The notes under the pieces: model-generated
Databases searched by the model: none
What the model was told of the DNA's origin: nothing
Seen by the model: the letters and a program-made list of their open reading frames with translations, nothing else
In this document: positions 33,462 to 41,575 of the stretch, in pieces
How the letters are laid out: each line of letters starts with the position of its first letter
How positions within the stretch are numbered: the first letter of the stretch is position 1
Position numbers and translations under genes: made by a program
DNA from: Dactylosporangium aurantiacum
GTDB lineage: Bacteria > Actinomycetota > Actinomycetes > Mycobacteriales > Micromonosporaceae
NCBI RefSeq assembly: GCF_000716715.1
Contig: NZ_JNYJ01000020.1
Location: 124,001-188,000, forward strand
Length of the DNA: 64,000 nucleotides
Reading direction: 5' to 3'

Positions 33462-34429
33462 CCTGGCTGGCCTGGCGGCAGCTGCGCGCGCAGCTGCTCG
33501 TGACCGGTGTCGCCCTCGCGGTGCTCGCCGGGTATCTCGTGGTCCTCGGCACGCAGCTGCGCGACGGCCACCACGACGCGGTCGCGTCCTGCGGCGACGC
33601 GTGCGGCCCGGCGTTGCGCGCGCTGCAGTCGCGGTACCAGGGACGCGTGCAGCTGCTCGACGCGCTGCTGGTACTGACGCCGGCGCTGCTGGGCATGTTC
33701 TGGGGCGCGCCGCTCGTGGCCCGGGAGCTGGAGACCGGCACGCACCGCCTGGTGTGGAACCAGAGCGTGTCCCGGCACCGCTGGCTGGCGGTGCGGCTGG
33801 CCGTGGTGTGCACGGCCGCGGCGGCCGTCACGGGCCTGTTCAGCCTGCTGCTGACGTGGGCGGCCAGCCCGTACGACGCCGTCGCCGGCGACCGGTTCAC
33901 CGCGCTGCTGTTCGGCACGCGCAACGTCGTGCCCGTCGCGTACACCTGCTGCGCGGTCGTGCTCGGCGCCCTGGCCGGGCTGGTCCTGCGCCGGACGGTG
34001 CCGGCGATGGCGGTGACCGCGCTGCTGTTCGCCGCCGTCCAGGTCGCCGTGCCGACCCTGGTCCGGCCGCACCTGGTCACGCCCGTGCACGGTTCGCAGA
34101 CCATGACCGCCGAGACGATCCGGAGCCTGAGCTTCCTCGGCGAGCGGGCCGAGGTCGAAGGGCTCCGCGCGCCGGACGTGTGGGTCGTGTCGAACAGCCG
34201 GCTGCTGACCGCCGACGGCCGGACCGTCGACCTCGACCGGTACCACGGCTGCCTCTCCGGCCAGTTCGACGTCATGGCGCAGTGCCTGGCCGCGCTGGAC
34301 CTGCACGTCGACGTCGCGTACCAGCCGGGCGGGCGCTACTGGCGCTTCCAGTGGCTGGAGTCGCTGCTGTTCCTCGGGGCAGGGCTCGCGCTCGCCGGCC
34401 TGGCGATGTGGCGGATCAGGGCCGCTTAG
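33458..34429 (+). CDS. ABC transporter permease
   Basis: A 323-residue ABC-2 type membrane protein with about six helices: one near residues 12-30, then a large external loop with the only two Cys of that stretch (SCGDACGPAL), and helices at about 80-260 and 295-318. GTHRLVWNQSVSRHRWLAVR is the cytoplasmic loop shared by DrrB-like permeases. The ATG overlaps the ATPase stop, so they form one transporter. Expression is probably set by the divergent two-component pair. Confidence 0.85.
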   Translation: MTWLAWRQLRAQLLVTGVALAVLAGYLVVLGTQLRDGHHDAVASCGDACGPALRALQSRYQGRVQLLDALLVLTPALLGMFWGAPLVARELETGTHRLVWNQSVSRHRWLAVRLAVVCTAAAAVTGLFSLLLTWAASPYDAVAGDRFTALLFGTRNVVPVAYTCCAVVLGALAGLVLRRTVPAMAVTALLFAAVQVAVPTLVRPHLVTPVHGSQTMTAETIRSLSFLGERAEVEGLRAPDVWVVSNSRLLTADGRTVDLDRYHGCLSGQFDVMAQCLAALDLHVDVAYQPGGRYWRFQWLESLLFLGAGLALAGLAMWRIRAA

Positions 34430-34458
34430 CCGCGCGGGCTGGGTCGTAGGCTGGCCGG

Positions 34459-35229
34459 ATGGACGACGCACGGGTGGACGCGTATCTCGACCGCATCGGC
34501 GTGCCCCGGCCGGCCGCCGCCGACCTCGCCACGCTGCGCGTGCTGCAGCGCGCGCACCTGGCCGCGGTGCCGTTCGAGAACCTCAGCGTCCAGCTGGGCG
34601 AGCCGATCGTGCTGCGGGCCGACGCGCTCGTGGCGAAGGTCGTCGACCGGCGGCGCGGCGGCTTCTGCTACGAGCTCAACGGCGCCTTCGCGGCGCTGCT
34701 GTCCGCCCTCGGCTACGACGTCACCCTGCACTCGTGCCGGGTCTGGACCGGCCGGCGCTTCGGCGTGCCGCTGGACCACATGGCGGTGCGGGTGCTGCTG
34801 CCCGACGGGCCGTACCTGGTCGACGTCGGCTTCGGCAAGTTCGCGCACCACCCGCTCCGCCTGGACGTCACCGACCCCCAGCCCGACCCCGGTGGCGTCT
34901 ACGAGGTCCTGCCCGACGGTCCCGACCTGGCGGTCCGCGGCGACGGCGGCTGGGAGTACCTGCTCGACCAGCGCCCGTACGAGCTGCTGGACTTCGAGCC
35001 GCTGTGCTGGTGGCACCGCACGTCACCGGCGTCGCACTTCACCCGGAAGCTGACCTGCTCGATCCTCACCGCCGACGGCCGGGTCACGGTCAGCGGCCGG
35101 ACCCTCATCACCACGACCGGCGACGGGCGCACCGAACGGCTCCTCGACGACGCGGAGTTCGTGGCCGTGTACCGCGACACGTTCGGTATCGCGCTCGACA
35201 CCGTGCCCCCGTCCGCCGACAAGGGCTGA
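34459..35229 (+). CDS. Arylamine N-acetyltransferase
   Basis: A 256-residue acetyl-CoA-dependent enzyme with a complete Cys-His-Asp triad: the nucleophile in RRGGFCYELN (near residue 71), His in PLDHMAVRV, and Asp in LVDVGFGK. Length and start (MDDARVDAYLDRIGVPRP) are family-typical. It can acetylate arylamines or act in ansamycin-type ring closure; the neighbours do not indicate which. Its last 207 bp overlap the convergent MFS gene on the other strand. Confidence 0.93.
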   Translation: MDDARVDAYLDRIGVPRPAAADLATLRVLQRAHLAAVPFENLSVQLGEPIVLRADALVAKVVDRRRGGFCYELNGAFAALLSALGYDVTLHSCRVWTGRRFGVPLDHMAVRVLLPDGPYLVDVGFGKFAHHPLRLDVTDPQPDPGGVYEVLPDGPDLAVRGDGGWEYLLDQRPYELLDFEPLCWWHRTSPASHFTRKLTCSILTADGRVTVSGRTLITTTGDGRTERLLDDAEFVAVYRDTFGIALDTVPPSADKG

Positions 35230-36417
35230 CGGCGCGGGGCGGCGCAGCAGGAGCAGGGCCGTCCCGCCCGCGGCGAGGTAGAGCGCGGCCTGCAGGTCCA
35301 GCAGCGGCATGACGCCGAGCCGGTCGGCGAGCAGGCCGGCGGCCAGCATGCCGGCGCCGCTGCTGCCGTCGAAGACCGCGCCGAAGACGCCGAAGACCCT
35401 GCCCCGGGCCCCGTCGGTGCTCTCCTGCTGCAGCAGGCTGACCAGCCCGGTGAGCATGGCGATGCCGGGGGCGCCGACGACGATGAACAGCGCCACGTAC
35501 ACCGGCAGCGCCGAGGTCACCGCCGGGCCGTTCCACACCGCGGCCGACAGCAGCCCGAACACCCCTGCCCCGGCCGCGATCAGGGTCGCCGGCCCCGGGG
35601 TCCGCCGCGCCGTGGCGAGCAGCAGACCGAGCCCGATCGCGCCGATCGCCTGGACGCCGCGCAGCAGGCCCGTCTCGGCCGCGCCGCCGCCGAGCTCGCG
35701 GGCCACCCACACCACGAACAGCACCGCGAAGATGCCCTGCGCGGATCCGGCCAGCGCGGCGACCGCCAGGCCGGCCCGGATCCGGCGCCCGCGGAAGGCG
35801 CCGCCCGGGCCCGGCCGGTCCGGCGGCGTGGTGTGGTCGCGGGTGGGGGTACCGGCGCGGACTCCGGCGATGAGCACCGCCGCGACGACGAACGTGACCA
35901 GGTCCGCCGCCACGATCACGGGCAGGCCGTCGACGGTGAGCAACAGGCCGCCGAGCGCGCCGCCGGCCAGCCGGCCGAGGTTCTGGTTGAGCCCGACCAG
36001 GGAGTTGGCCGCCACCAGCTGGTCGTCCGGCACCAGGGTCGGCAGCAAAGCGTTCTTCGCCGGGGCGAACAGGGCGAGCATGGCCGCCTCGACGGCGATC
36101 ACCGCGTACAGGACGGGCAGATCGCCGCGGTCGCGCACCACCAGCAGCGGCAGCAGCGCCACCGCTTGGACGGCGGCGATCGCGACGAGCATCCGGCGGC
36201 GGTCGAACCGGTCGGCGAGGTGCCCGGCGACCGGGCCGAGCAGGACGGCGGGGACCAGCTCGACGAGGAACGCGAACGACGTCTGCAGCGGCGATCCGGT
36301 CAGCTGGTACACCAGGATCGGCAGGCTGACCAGCAGCAGCCAGTCGCCGGTGTCGGAGATGAGCCCGGCCAGCCAGAGCCGCCGGAAGTCGCGCCGCGCC
36401 AGCGGGCCCTTCGTCAC
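35023..36417 (-). CDS. MFS transporter with antisense C-terminal extension
   Basis: A 464-residue protein of the MFS_3/EntS-like group. About 12 helices run from FRRLWLAGLISDTGDWLLLV to ALYLAAGGTALLLLRR, with HLADRFDRRRML in loop 2-3. The GTG start at 36417 overlaps the ArsR stop (GTGA). After residue about 395 the frame continues without a stop for roughly 70 residues of Gly/Arg/Glu-rich sequence that is simply the reverse strand of the acetyltransferase gene. The usual family length is about 400-420, so the normal stop has probably been lost. Confidence 0.85.
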   Translation of the reverse strand: MTKGPLARRDFRRLWLAGLISDTGDWLLLVSLPILVYQLTGSPLQTSFAFLVELVPAVLLGPVAGHLADRFDRRRMLVAIAAVQAVALLPLLVVRDRGDLPVLYAVIAVEAAMLALFAPAKNALLPTLVPDDQLVAANSLVGLNQNLGRLAGGALGGLLLTVDGLPVIVAADLVTFVVAAVLIAGVRAGTPTRDHTTPPDRPGPGGAFRGRRIRAGLAVAALAGSAQGIFAVLFVVWVARELGGGAAETGLLRGVQAIGAIGLGLLLATARRTPGPATLIAAGAGVFGLLSAAVWNGPAVTSALPVYVALFIVVGAPGIAMLTGLVSLLQQESTDGARGRVFGVFGAVFDGSSGAGMLAAGLLADRLGVMPLLDLQAALYLAAGGTALLLLRRPAPSALVGGRGHGVERDTERVAVHGHELRVVEEPFGAPVAGRGDEGPAADRDPAVGGEDRAGQLPGEVRRR

Positions 36418-37019
36418 GGTGTCTCCCCTTCCTCCGGGGCGTCGTGGTTCCCGGCGTCGTTCAGCGGGAAGCCGTGGAAGCCGAAGTGCACGGTTTCGGC
36501 GCCGGTCGGGGTGTCGTCGCGGGTGGCCGCGATGTACGGGCGGATGAGCGCGTCGATCCGGTCGCCGAGCGTGCGCAGCTCGGCCGGGGTGAGCCGCAGG
36601 GTGTAGAGGCCGTACTGCTCGGCGTCGCGCCACCGCTCGGGGGACCGGTCGCGGCGGGCCAGCCGCTCCCGGACGAGCCGCTGGTCACGCTGGACGGCGA
36701 GCGCGGCGATGACCGCCGCCTGCCGGCCGTCGGACGAGCCGGGGTCGGCGTCGTGCGGCACCGAGAACCCGGTGACCAGGGCCCGCCACGGCCGCTCCCG
36801 CCCGTCGGCGGAGTCGCCGGGCGCGACGAGGCCGGCCTTCGCCAGGGCCCGCAGGTGGTAGCTGCAGTTGGACGGGGTGTCGCCGACGGCGCGGGCGCAC
36901 TGTGAGGCGGTGGCGGGCCCGACCGCGAGCAGGTGGCTGAGCAGCTCGTACCGCACCGGATGGGCGAGGATGCGCAGCACCTCCGGCTCGGTGATCGTGC
37001 GTCGCGCCTCGCGTCCCAT
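36414..37019 (-). CDS. ArsR-family transcriptional regulator
   Basis: A 201-residue regulator. The winged helix reads LRILAHPVRYELLSHLLAVG, QCARAVGDTPSNCSYHLRAL and AKAGLVAPGD. The C-terminal 100 residues are helical and include LRLTPAELRTLGDRIDALI, as in HTH_20 regulators paired with MFS efflux pumps. There is no metal-site Cys pair. Two matching palindromes upstream are likely operators through which it represses itself, the MFS gene and possibly the divergent epoxide hydrolase. Confidence 0.88.
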   Translation of the reverse strand: MGREARRTITEPEVLRILAHPVRYELLSHLLAVGPATASQCARAVGDTPSNCSYHLRALAKAGLVAPGDSADGRERPWRALVTGFSVPHDADPGSSDGRQAAVIAALAVQRDQRLVRERLARRDRSPERWRDAEQYGLYTLRLTPAELRTLGDRIDALIRPYIAATRDDTPTGAETVHFGFHGFPLNDAGNHDAPEEGETP

Positions 37020-37034
37020 GCCGCGCCCCCCATT

Positions 37035-37053
37035 CCTGAAAGTCTCTTTCAGG
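37035..37053. promoter_or_regulatory. Perfect palindromic operator, ArsR site 1
   Basis: CCTGAAAG-TCT-CTTTCAGG, a perfect 8-3-8 inverted repeat starting 15 bp upstream of the ArsR ATG. It is placed to block ArsR-MFS transcription. Confidence 0.7.
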
Positions 37054-37074
37054 ATGCCACGCTTCCCTGCAGAT

Positions 37075-37091
37075 GTAAAAGATGCTTTCAG
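37075..37091. promoter_or_regulatory. Imperfect second operator, ArsR site 2
   Basis: GTAAAAG-ATG-CTTTCAG repeats the CTTTCAG half-site and the same 3-bp spacing as site 1, with five of seven arm bases paired. Site centres are 39 bp apart, close to four helical turns. It faces the epoxide hydrolase gene. Confidence 0.55.
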
Positions 37092-37184
37092 ACTTTGTCG
37101 CGGTCAGAAGCTGTCCGCATCTCTTGGCACGCTGGGGCTCCAGCGGGCAGGGCGCCCGCCACCGACGCTGAGGAGTTCGCCTTG

Positions 37185-38303
37185 ATGGGCACCGAGATCA
37201 CGCCGTTCCGGATCGCCGTCGACCAGGCCGACCTGGACGACCTGCGCCGCCGCCTCACCGGGGTCCGCTGGCCCGCGCAGGTGCCCGACGCCGGCTGGAC
37301 CCGCGGCGTGCCGGTCTCCCACCTCCGGGAGCTGGTCGAGCGGTGGCTCACGACGTTCGACTGGCGGGCGGTCGAAGATCGGATCAACCGGTACCCGCAG
37401 TACACGACCCGCATCGACGACCAGGAGCTCCACTTCCTGCACGTCCGCTCACCGCACGAGGGGGCGCTGCCGCTGCTGCTCGCGCACGGGTGGCCCGGCT
37501 CGTTCGCCGAGTTCCTGCAGGTCATCGAGCCGTTGACGAACCCCGCCGACCCGGCCGACGCGTTCCACCTGGTGATCCCGTCGCATCCGAACTTCGGCTT
37601 CACCGGCCCGGCCGGCGCCGGCTGGGACGCCCGCCGCATCGCCACCGCGTACGCCGCGCTCATGGCCCGCCTGGGCTACGAGCGCTACGGCGCGCAGGGC
37701 GGCGACTTCGGGGCGTTCATCGCACCCGATCTCGGCCGCGTCGCCCCTGACCACGTCGTCGGCGTGCACGTCAACGCGGCGACGGTCGGCTTCATCCCGT
37801 TCGGCGACCCGCCCGAGGGCACCGTCCTCACCCCCGCCGAGCAGGTCCGCCTCGCGCGGATGCGGCGGTTCCTCGCCGACGGCAACGGCTACTTCCAGAT
37901 CCAGGCCAGCCGCCCGCACACGCTGGGCTTCGCGCTCGCCGACTCCCCTGTCGGCCAGCTGGCGTGGATCGGCGAGAAGTTCCACGACTGGGCCCACCCG
38001 GCCGGCGCCATCGACGCCGACCACGTGCTGACCCACGCCACCCTGTACTGGCTCACCAACACCGGCTCGTCCTCGGCGCAGATGTACTACGAATCCATGC
38101 ACACCAGCCACTGGCCCACCCCGTCCACCGTGCCGACCGGCGTGGCGAACTTCGCCGAGGACGTCGCGATCCGCCAGTTCGCCGAGCCGCTCAACACCAT
38201 CACCCACTGGGCCGAGTACGACCGCGGCGGCCACTTCGCCGCCCTGGAGGTCCCTGACCTGTTCGTCGACGAGGTCCGCACGTTCTTCCGCACCGTGCGC
38301 TGA
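37185..38303 (+). CDS. Epoxide hydrolase (EHN-type alpha/beta hydrolase)
   Basis: A 372-residue enzyme. The N-terminal EHN domain opens ITPFRIAVDQADLDDLRRRL. The hydrolase fold has the oxyanion loop HGWPGSFAEF, the nucleophile Asp in AQGGDFGAFIA, lid Tyr residues near QMYYESMHTS and the catalytic His in DRGGHFAALE. The start at 37185 follows AGGAG. It resembles juvenile-hormone-type microsomal epoxide hydrolases. Shared operators with the divergent ArsR-MFS unit suggest a xenobiotic-response locus. Confidence 0.92.
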   Translation: MGTEITPFRIAVDQADLDDLRRRLTGVRWPAQVPDAGWTRGVPVSHLRELVERWLTTFDWRAVEDRINRYPQYTTRIDDQELHFLHVRSPHEGALPLLLAHGWPGSFAEFLQVIEPLTNPADPADAFHLVIPSHPNFGFTGPAGAGWDARRIATAYAALMARLGYERYGAQGGDFGAFIAPDLGRVAPDHVVGVHVNAATVGFIPFGDPPEGTVLTPAEQVRLARMRRFLADGNGYFQIQASRPHTLGFALADSPVGQLAWIGEKFHDWAHPAGAIDADHVLTHATLYWLTNTGSSSAQMYYESMHTSHWPTPSTVPTGVANFAEDVAIRQFAEPLNTITHWAEYDRGGHFAALEVPDLFVDEVRTFFRTVR

Positions 38304-38759
38304 ACCTTCCTGCCCCGCTTGTCCCCCCATCCGCTGACCTCGGTGTGCCGGTACGGTTGTTCCCGGCCGGCCACCGCCACTCCGGACGCGACCCGCGCCC
38401 CCTGCTTACCGATCGCCGCCATCGTGGTCTCCCGCGGCGCCTGGGCCCACGACAGGCGCCGCCTTTCGCTGGACCGACACCTGCCACCGCGGGGCCGTTC
38501 CGGTCACCCACCCCCGCCCACAACCGGCCCCGACACTCGCCTCCAGCCTGGCCGCCCCCACCCCGCGGGTGCATCACCTGCCGACGAGCCGGCCGCTGGA
38601 CCGAACCCCACACCACCGAGGCCGGCTCTCCTTGCCCCGACAGCCGGCCTCAACCAAGCGGACCCCTCACAGCCGAAGCCACCACCCCACCACGCACCTC
38701 CAGCCCCACGGTCGGCTCGAACACGCCACCGGCTCCACCGCGGCCAGCCGTTCCGGCAG
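38304..38759. other. No convincing gene; start of a C- and A-rich decayed stretch
   Basis: All three plus frames are open but are low-complexity Pro/Thr/His/Arg text. The top strand here and up to about 40.4 kb is strongly C- and A-rich, unlike the flanking genes. The only protein-like hint is a zinc-type Cys pattern, GCITCRRAGRW followed by SPCPDS, at about 38565-38645. It could be the remnant N-terminus of the CbrC-like gene described below. Confidence 0.4.
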
Positions 38760-38917
38760 CTCCAGCACGACGACCGGCCCCAACACAGCCAACGGTTCCA
38801 GCGGCTCCAGCACGACGACCGGCCCCAACACAGCCAACGGTTCCAGCGGCTCCAGCACGACCGGCCCCAACACAGCCAGCGGCTCCAGCACGACGGACTA
38901 CCCCAGCACAGCCACGG
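38760..38917 (+). repeat. 45-bp tandem repeat
   Basis: Two identical 45-bp units (38760-38804, 38805-38849) are followed by a 33-bp shortened unit and a diverged fourth one. In one plus frame they read GSSTTTGPNTANGSS. There is no clear host gene. Confidence 0.9.
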
Positions 38918-39030
38918 TCCGGCGACCCCAGCGGTTCAGGCGTTATCGGCGGCTCCGTCACGACCAGCGGCTCTGGCACTATCGACGGCTCCGGCGTCCC
39001 CGGGGGCGCCCGACACAGTCGACACGGCCG

Positions 39031-39130
39031 GCGCAGCCGGCGCAGCCAGCGCAGCCAGCGCAGCCAGCGCAGCCAGCGCAGCCAGCGCAGCCAGCGCAGC
39101 CAGCGCAGCCAGCGCAGCCAGCGCAGCCAG
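39031..39130 (+). repeat. 9-bp microsatellite, 11 copies
   Basis: GCGCAGCCA repeated from 39031 to 39129, with the first unit ending in G. It reads as AAS, QPA or RSQ in plus frames and as Ala-Leu on the minus strand; none looks like a folded protein. Confidence 0.95.
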
Positions 39131-39261
39131 CCCGACGACCGATGTCGGCGCAGCCTTCGGCGCCACCGCACCCGGAGCTGTCGACGCAGCAGGCGCTATC
39201 GCCACCACCTTTCCCTGGGGACGCCACCCTTCAGCTGAGCCGGGCCCTGCGCTACGCAACC

Positions 39262-39530
39262 TTTCAAGGCGAACGCTGGCTGCACTGCCACAACACCCCC
39301 GACGCCGCACCTCGGCGAGTGGACCCAGCCCGACTTCGAAGCCCCCCGCCAGGCACCCCTACGACCTGTCCACCGAGATCGTCACCGTCCTCGACCCAGC
39401 CATCATGGAGGACGCCTGGACCCACGGCCTGGCGGCGCCCGACGGCGAGCCCGACCTACGGGTGTACACCTTCCGCTGCCACCACTGCGCCACCTTGCGC
39501 ACCCACAGCGACAGCCGACACAAGCGACCA
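39262..39530 (+). pseudogene. Remnant of a CbrC-family (UPF0167) gene
   Basis: FQGERWLHCHNTPDA resembles the family's W-Q-G-E-R-W-L-x-HCGD segment. After two frame changes the text LGEWTQPDFEAPRQ and then YDLSTEIVTVLDPAIMED is followed by LRVYTFRCHHCATLRTHSDS, which resembles the C-terminal zinc knuckle (Y-x-F-R-C-x-H-C). CbrC proteins are linked to colicin E2 tolerance in E. coli. The broken frame and the repeats directly upstream show that it is not functional. Confidence 0.5.
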
Positions 39531-40425
39531 CCACTCCGCCAGGCCACGCACCGGAACGTACACCAGTCCACAAAGGACAGACACGGAACGCGGCCGACAA
39601 GCACACAGATCCGCCAAGCCAACCCCGGATCCGGCACACGATTCGCGCCTTCGATGCCGCTGCAAGTCGCGAGCCACACGCATCGAGCAAGACCCGCCCC
39701 GGTCTGCACACGGCATGCACACCGTGGCAGCCCTTTGAGGCACCCAGACTGCCGCACTCCCCCGCAACGCGACGCCGCCCTGCACCCGCGACCAACGGCA
39801 CCGTCACGGCCGCCTCCGATAATGAGCACTCCGAACGCAGCGTGTCCCCTTGCCGATGCGGACGAACAACCTCAGCGGCGACATGCGTCACCGCCATCGC
39901 AACGCCAGGAACAGCAGGCAAAGACGCGGGAGCAGCAGAAAATGGAGAGATGGACGTGGGCGCCGCATTCGGCGGGGCCGAGGCGCCGGTCGCATCGGGC
40001 ACGTCCGCACCGTCCGCCATCCGCGTCGCCTCGCCAGCCGGCATCACAGCATCCACCGCAACCCGCACGGCCGCAGCCGTACCAGCCCCAATCGCGGCCA
40101 CACCAGCCCCAACCGCGGCCGCACCAGCCTCAGCCGCAGCCCGCGCCTCGGCGGCAGCCGGCGCCTCGATGGCAGCCCGCGCCTCGGTTTCAGCTGCGGC
40201 CCGCACCTCGGCGCACGTTCCCGACCGCGCCGCAGCGTCCGTCGCGGCCAGCAGTCTGGCTGTCCGCAGCCGTGCCAGCTTCGTCGCATGCCGCGCGGCC
40301 AGTCCGTGGCGCCGGGCCTCAGCGAACTCCGCCCGGGCCCGCGCCTTCTCATCGCGCTGCCGCTGCCGCTCAGCTCGGGCCGCCGCGAACCGCGCGTCCC
40401 AGTCGATCGCATCGAACGACGTCAC
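39403..40425 (-). CDS. Hypothetical protein with charged coiled-coil N-terminus
   Basis: From GTG 40425 a 340-residue frame begins MTSFDAIDWDARFAAARAER (GTG read as Met) and continues with RQRDEKARARAEFAEARRHG, a charged helix I have seen as a short hypothetical protein in Micromonosporaceae. After about residue 70 it becomes Ala-rich repeats (AAAEARAAAEAGAAAV). From about 200 on it is Cys/Arg/Gly text antisense to the CbrC-like remnant. Probably only the first 70-190 residues descend from a real protein, and the original stop has been lost. Confidence 0.4.
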   Translation of the reverse strand: MTSFDAIDWDARFAAARAERQRQRDEKARARAEFAEARRHGLAARHATKLARLRTARLLAATDAAARSGTCAEVRAAAETEARAAIEAPAAAEARAAAEAGAAAVGAGVAAIGAGTAAAVRVAVDAVMPAGEATRMADGADVPDATGASAPPNAAPTSISPFSAAPASLPAVPGVAMAVTHVAAEVVRPHRQGDTLRSECSLSEAAVTVPLVAGAGRRRVAGECGSLGASKGCHGVHAVCRPGRVLLDACGSRLAAASKARIVCRIRGWLGGSVCLSAAFRVCPLWTGVRSGAWPGGVVVACVGCRCGCARWRSGGSGRCTPVGRARRRAPPGRGSRRPP

Positions 40426-40573
40426 CCGGCCTGCACCCGGTGCGTCCAAAGAAAAGCATGGTCGTGGCACTTGCCGCCTCCCCCCTGTAGGCGCTGCCCT
40501 CCATTCTCGAGGCCGCACAACCCCACGTCCAGCGCCATCACCCAAAGCCACCAAACCATCACGCCACGTCGAA

Positions 40574-41341
40574 TCAGGCGGTCGACGCGAGCACTCGGCG
40601 CCAGATGAGTTGTATGGTCAACGTGCCGGCGACAGCCACGGCGAACGCGCCGGCGGTGCCGAGACGCTCAACGAGAATCGCGACGAGCAGGCAGAACACG
40701 GCGAAGCCGAGCAGCCCACGGGGGACGCCCCGCAGGGTGTGCACGGTGGCGTCGGTGCCCTGCTGGGCCAGGACGAACGCGGCGACGACACTGGTCGCGA
40801 TCGGGAACGGGGCGAGGACGCCGGTCATCGACGGGCCGAGGGTTGCTGCCGCGGTGGTGACGGCGACGACGAGGCCGGCGGTCGCCAGGGCGCGTCCGGG
40901 CAGGTCCCACCACGGCCAGCCCGACGTCGTGGTTGTCGTCTGCGTCGGTACGTGTGGAAACGCGCGCAGCGCGAGCCAGGCGGAGGTGAGTACGAGCGTG
41001 AAACCGACCAACGGAGGGAGGTCGAGGCGGGCGAGACCCAGGTCGAGGGCGAGCGTGGCGAGCCACGCCACGGAAAGCGAGGCGAGCCAGCCCGTCCGGC
41101 GGGAGCACCAGGCGAAGACGACCGTGAACGTCGCGAGGGAGACGAGGCCGAGCAGGGACGCGGAGGCGGCGCGGGCGCCGAAGCGAAGGCCCTGCTCGAG
41201 GCAGGTGATGAACAGGATCGGGCCGGCGACGATCGGCAGGGCGACGAGGGTCCCGGCGACCGCGGCGCCCCAGCGGCGGCCCGCCAGGGAGGAGCCGACG
41301 ACGAGGAGAGGAGCCAGCACCAGCTTCAGTAGCAGCGTCAC
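40574..41341 (-). CDS. Integral membrane protein, function unknown
   Basis: A 255-residue protein with seven or eight hydrophobic helices. It starts at GTG 41341 with LLLKLVLAPLLVVGSSLAGR. A conserved-looking loop is GRRWGAAVAGTLVALPIVAG, where a Gly/Pro-rich half-repeat returns as GPSMTGVLAPFPI. No family was recognised. It stands alone between the decayed stretch and a 16-bp repeat array. Confidence 0.65.
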   Translation of the reverse strand: MTLLLKLVLAPLLVVGSSLAGRRWGAAVAGTLVALPIVAGPILFITCLEQGLRFGARAASASLLGLVSLATFTVVFAWCSRRTGWLASLSVAWLATLALDLGLARLDLPPLVGFTLVLTSAWLALRAFPHVPTQTTTTTSGWPWWDLPGRALATAGLVVAVTTAAATLGPSMTGVLAPFPIATSVVAAFVLAQQGTDATVHTLRGVPRGLLGFAVFCLLVAILVERLGTAGAFAVAVAGTLTIQLIWRRVLASTA

Positions 41342-41434
41342 CGCGGCAGCCTAGGGTCGCGGATCCCGGAGACCGTGACCGGCCAACGACCGCGTTACGC
41401 CGCTCACCAACGCACCCGCGCATAAAGCATCGCC

Positions 41435-41540
41435 GCGCCAGGGCACCGCCGCGCCAGGGCGCCGCCGGCGTCAGGGCGCCGCCGCGCCAGAGCGCCGCCG
41501 CGCCAGAGCACCGCCGCGCCAGAGCACCGCCGCGTCAGGG
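41435..41540. repeat. 16-bp intergenic tandem repeat, about 6.5 copies
   Basis: GCGCCAGRGCRCCGCC units run from 41435 to about 41540, one of them 17 bp long. The array lies between two minus-strand genes, just past the stop of the siderophore-interacting protein. The unit is not a multiple of three, in contrast to the arrays inside coding frames. Confidence 0.9.
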
Positions 41541-41575
41541 CCACTGCTCCGGCCGGGTCGGGACGTAAGGTGCCG

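Noticed and set aside
38760..39130. Possible CRISPR array
   Set aside because: Units are contiguous without unique spacers and no cas gene is present; these are tandem minisatellites.
38319..40490. A 723-codon plus-strand frame in the repeat region
   Set aside because: Low-complexity Pro/Thr/Gln text through two tandem arrays, with no ribosome site. Only a CbrC-like fragment inside it makes sense.
41342..41434. Small RNA or promoter before the 16-bp array
   Set aside because: No hairpin with clear terminator or promoter elements was visible.
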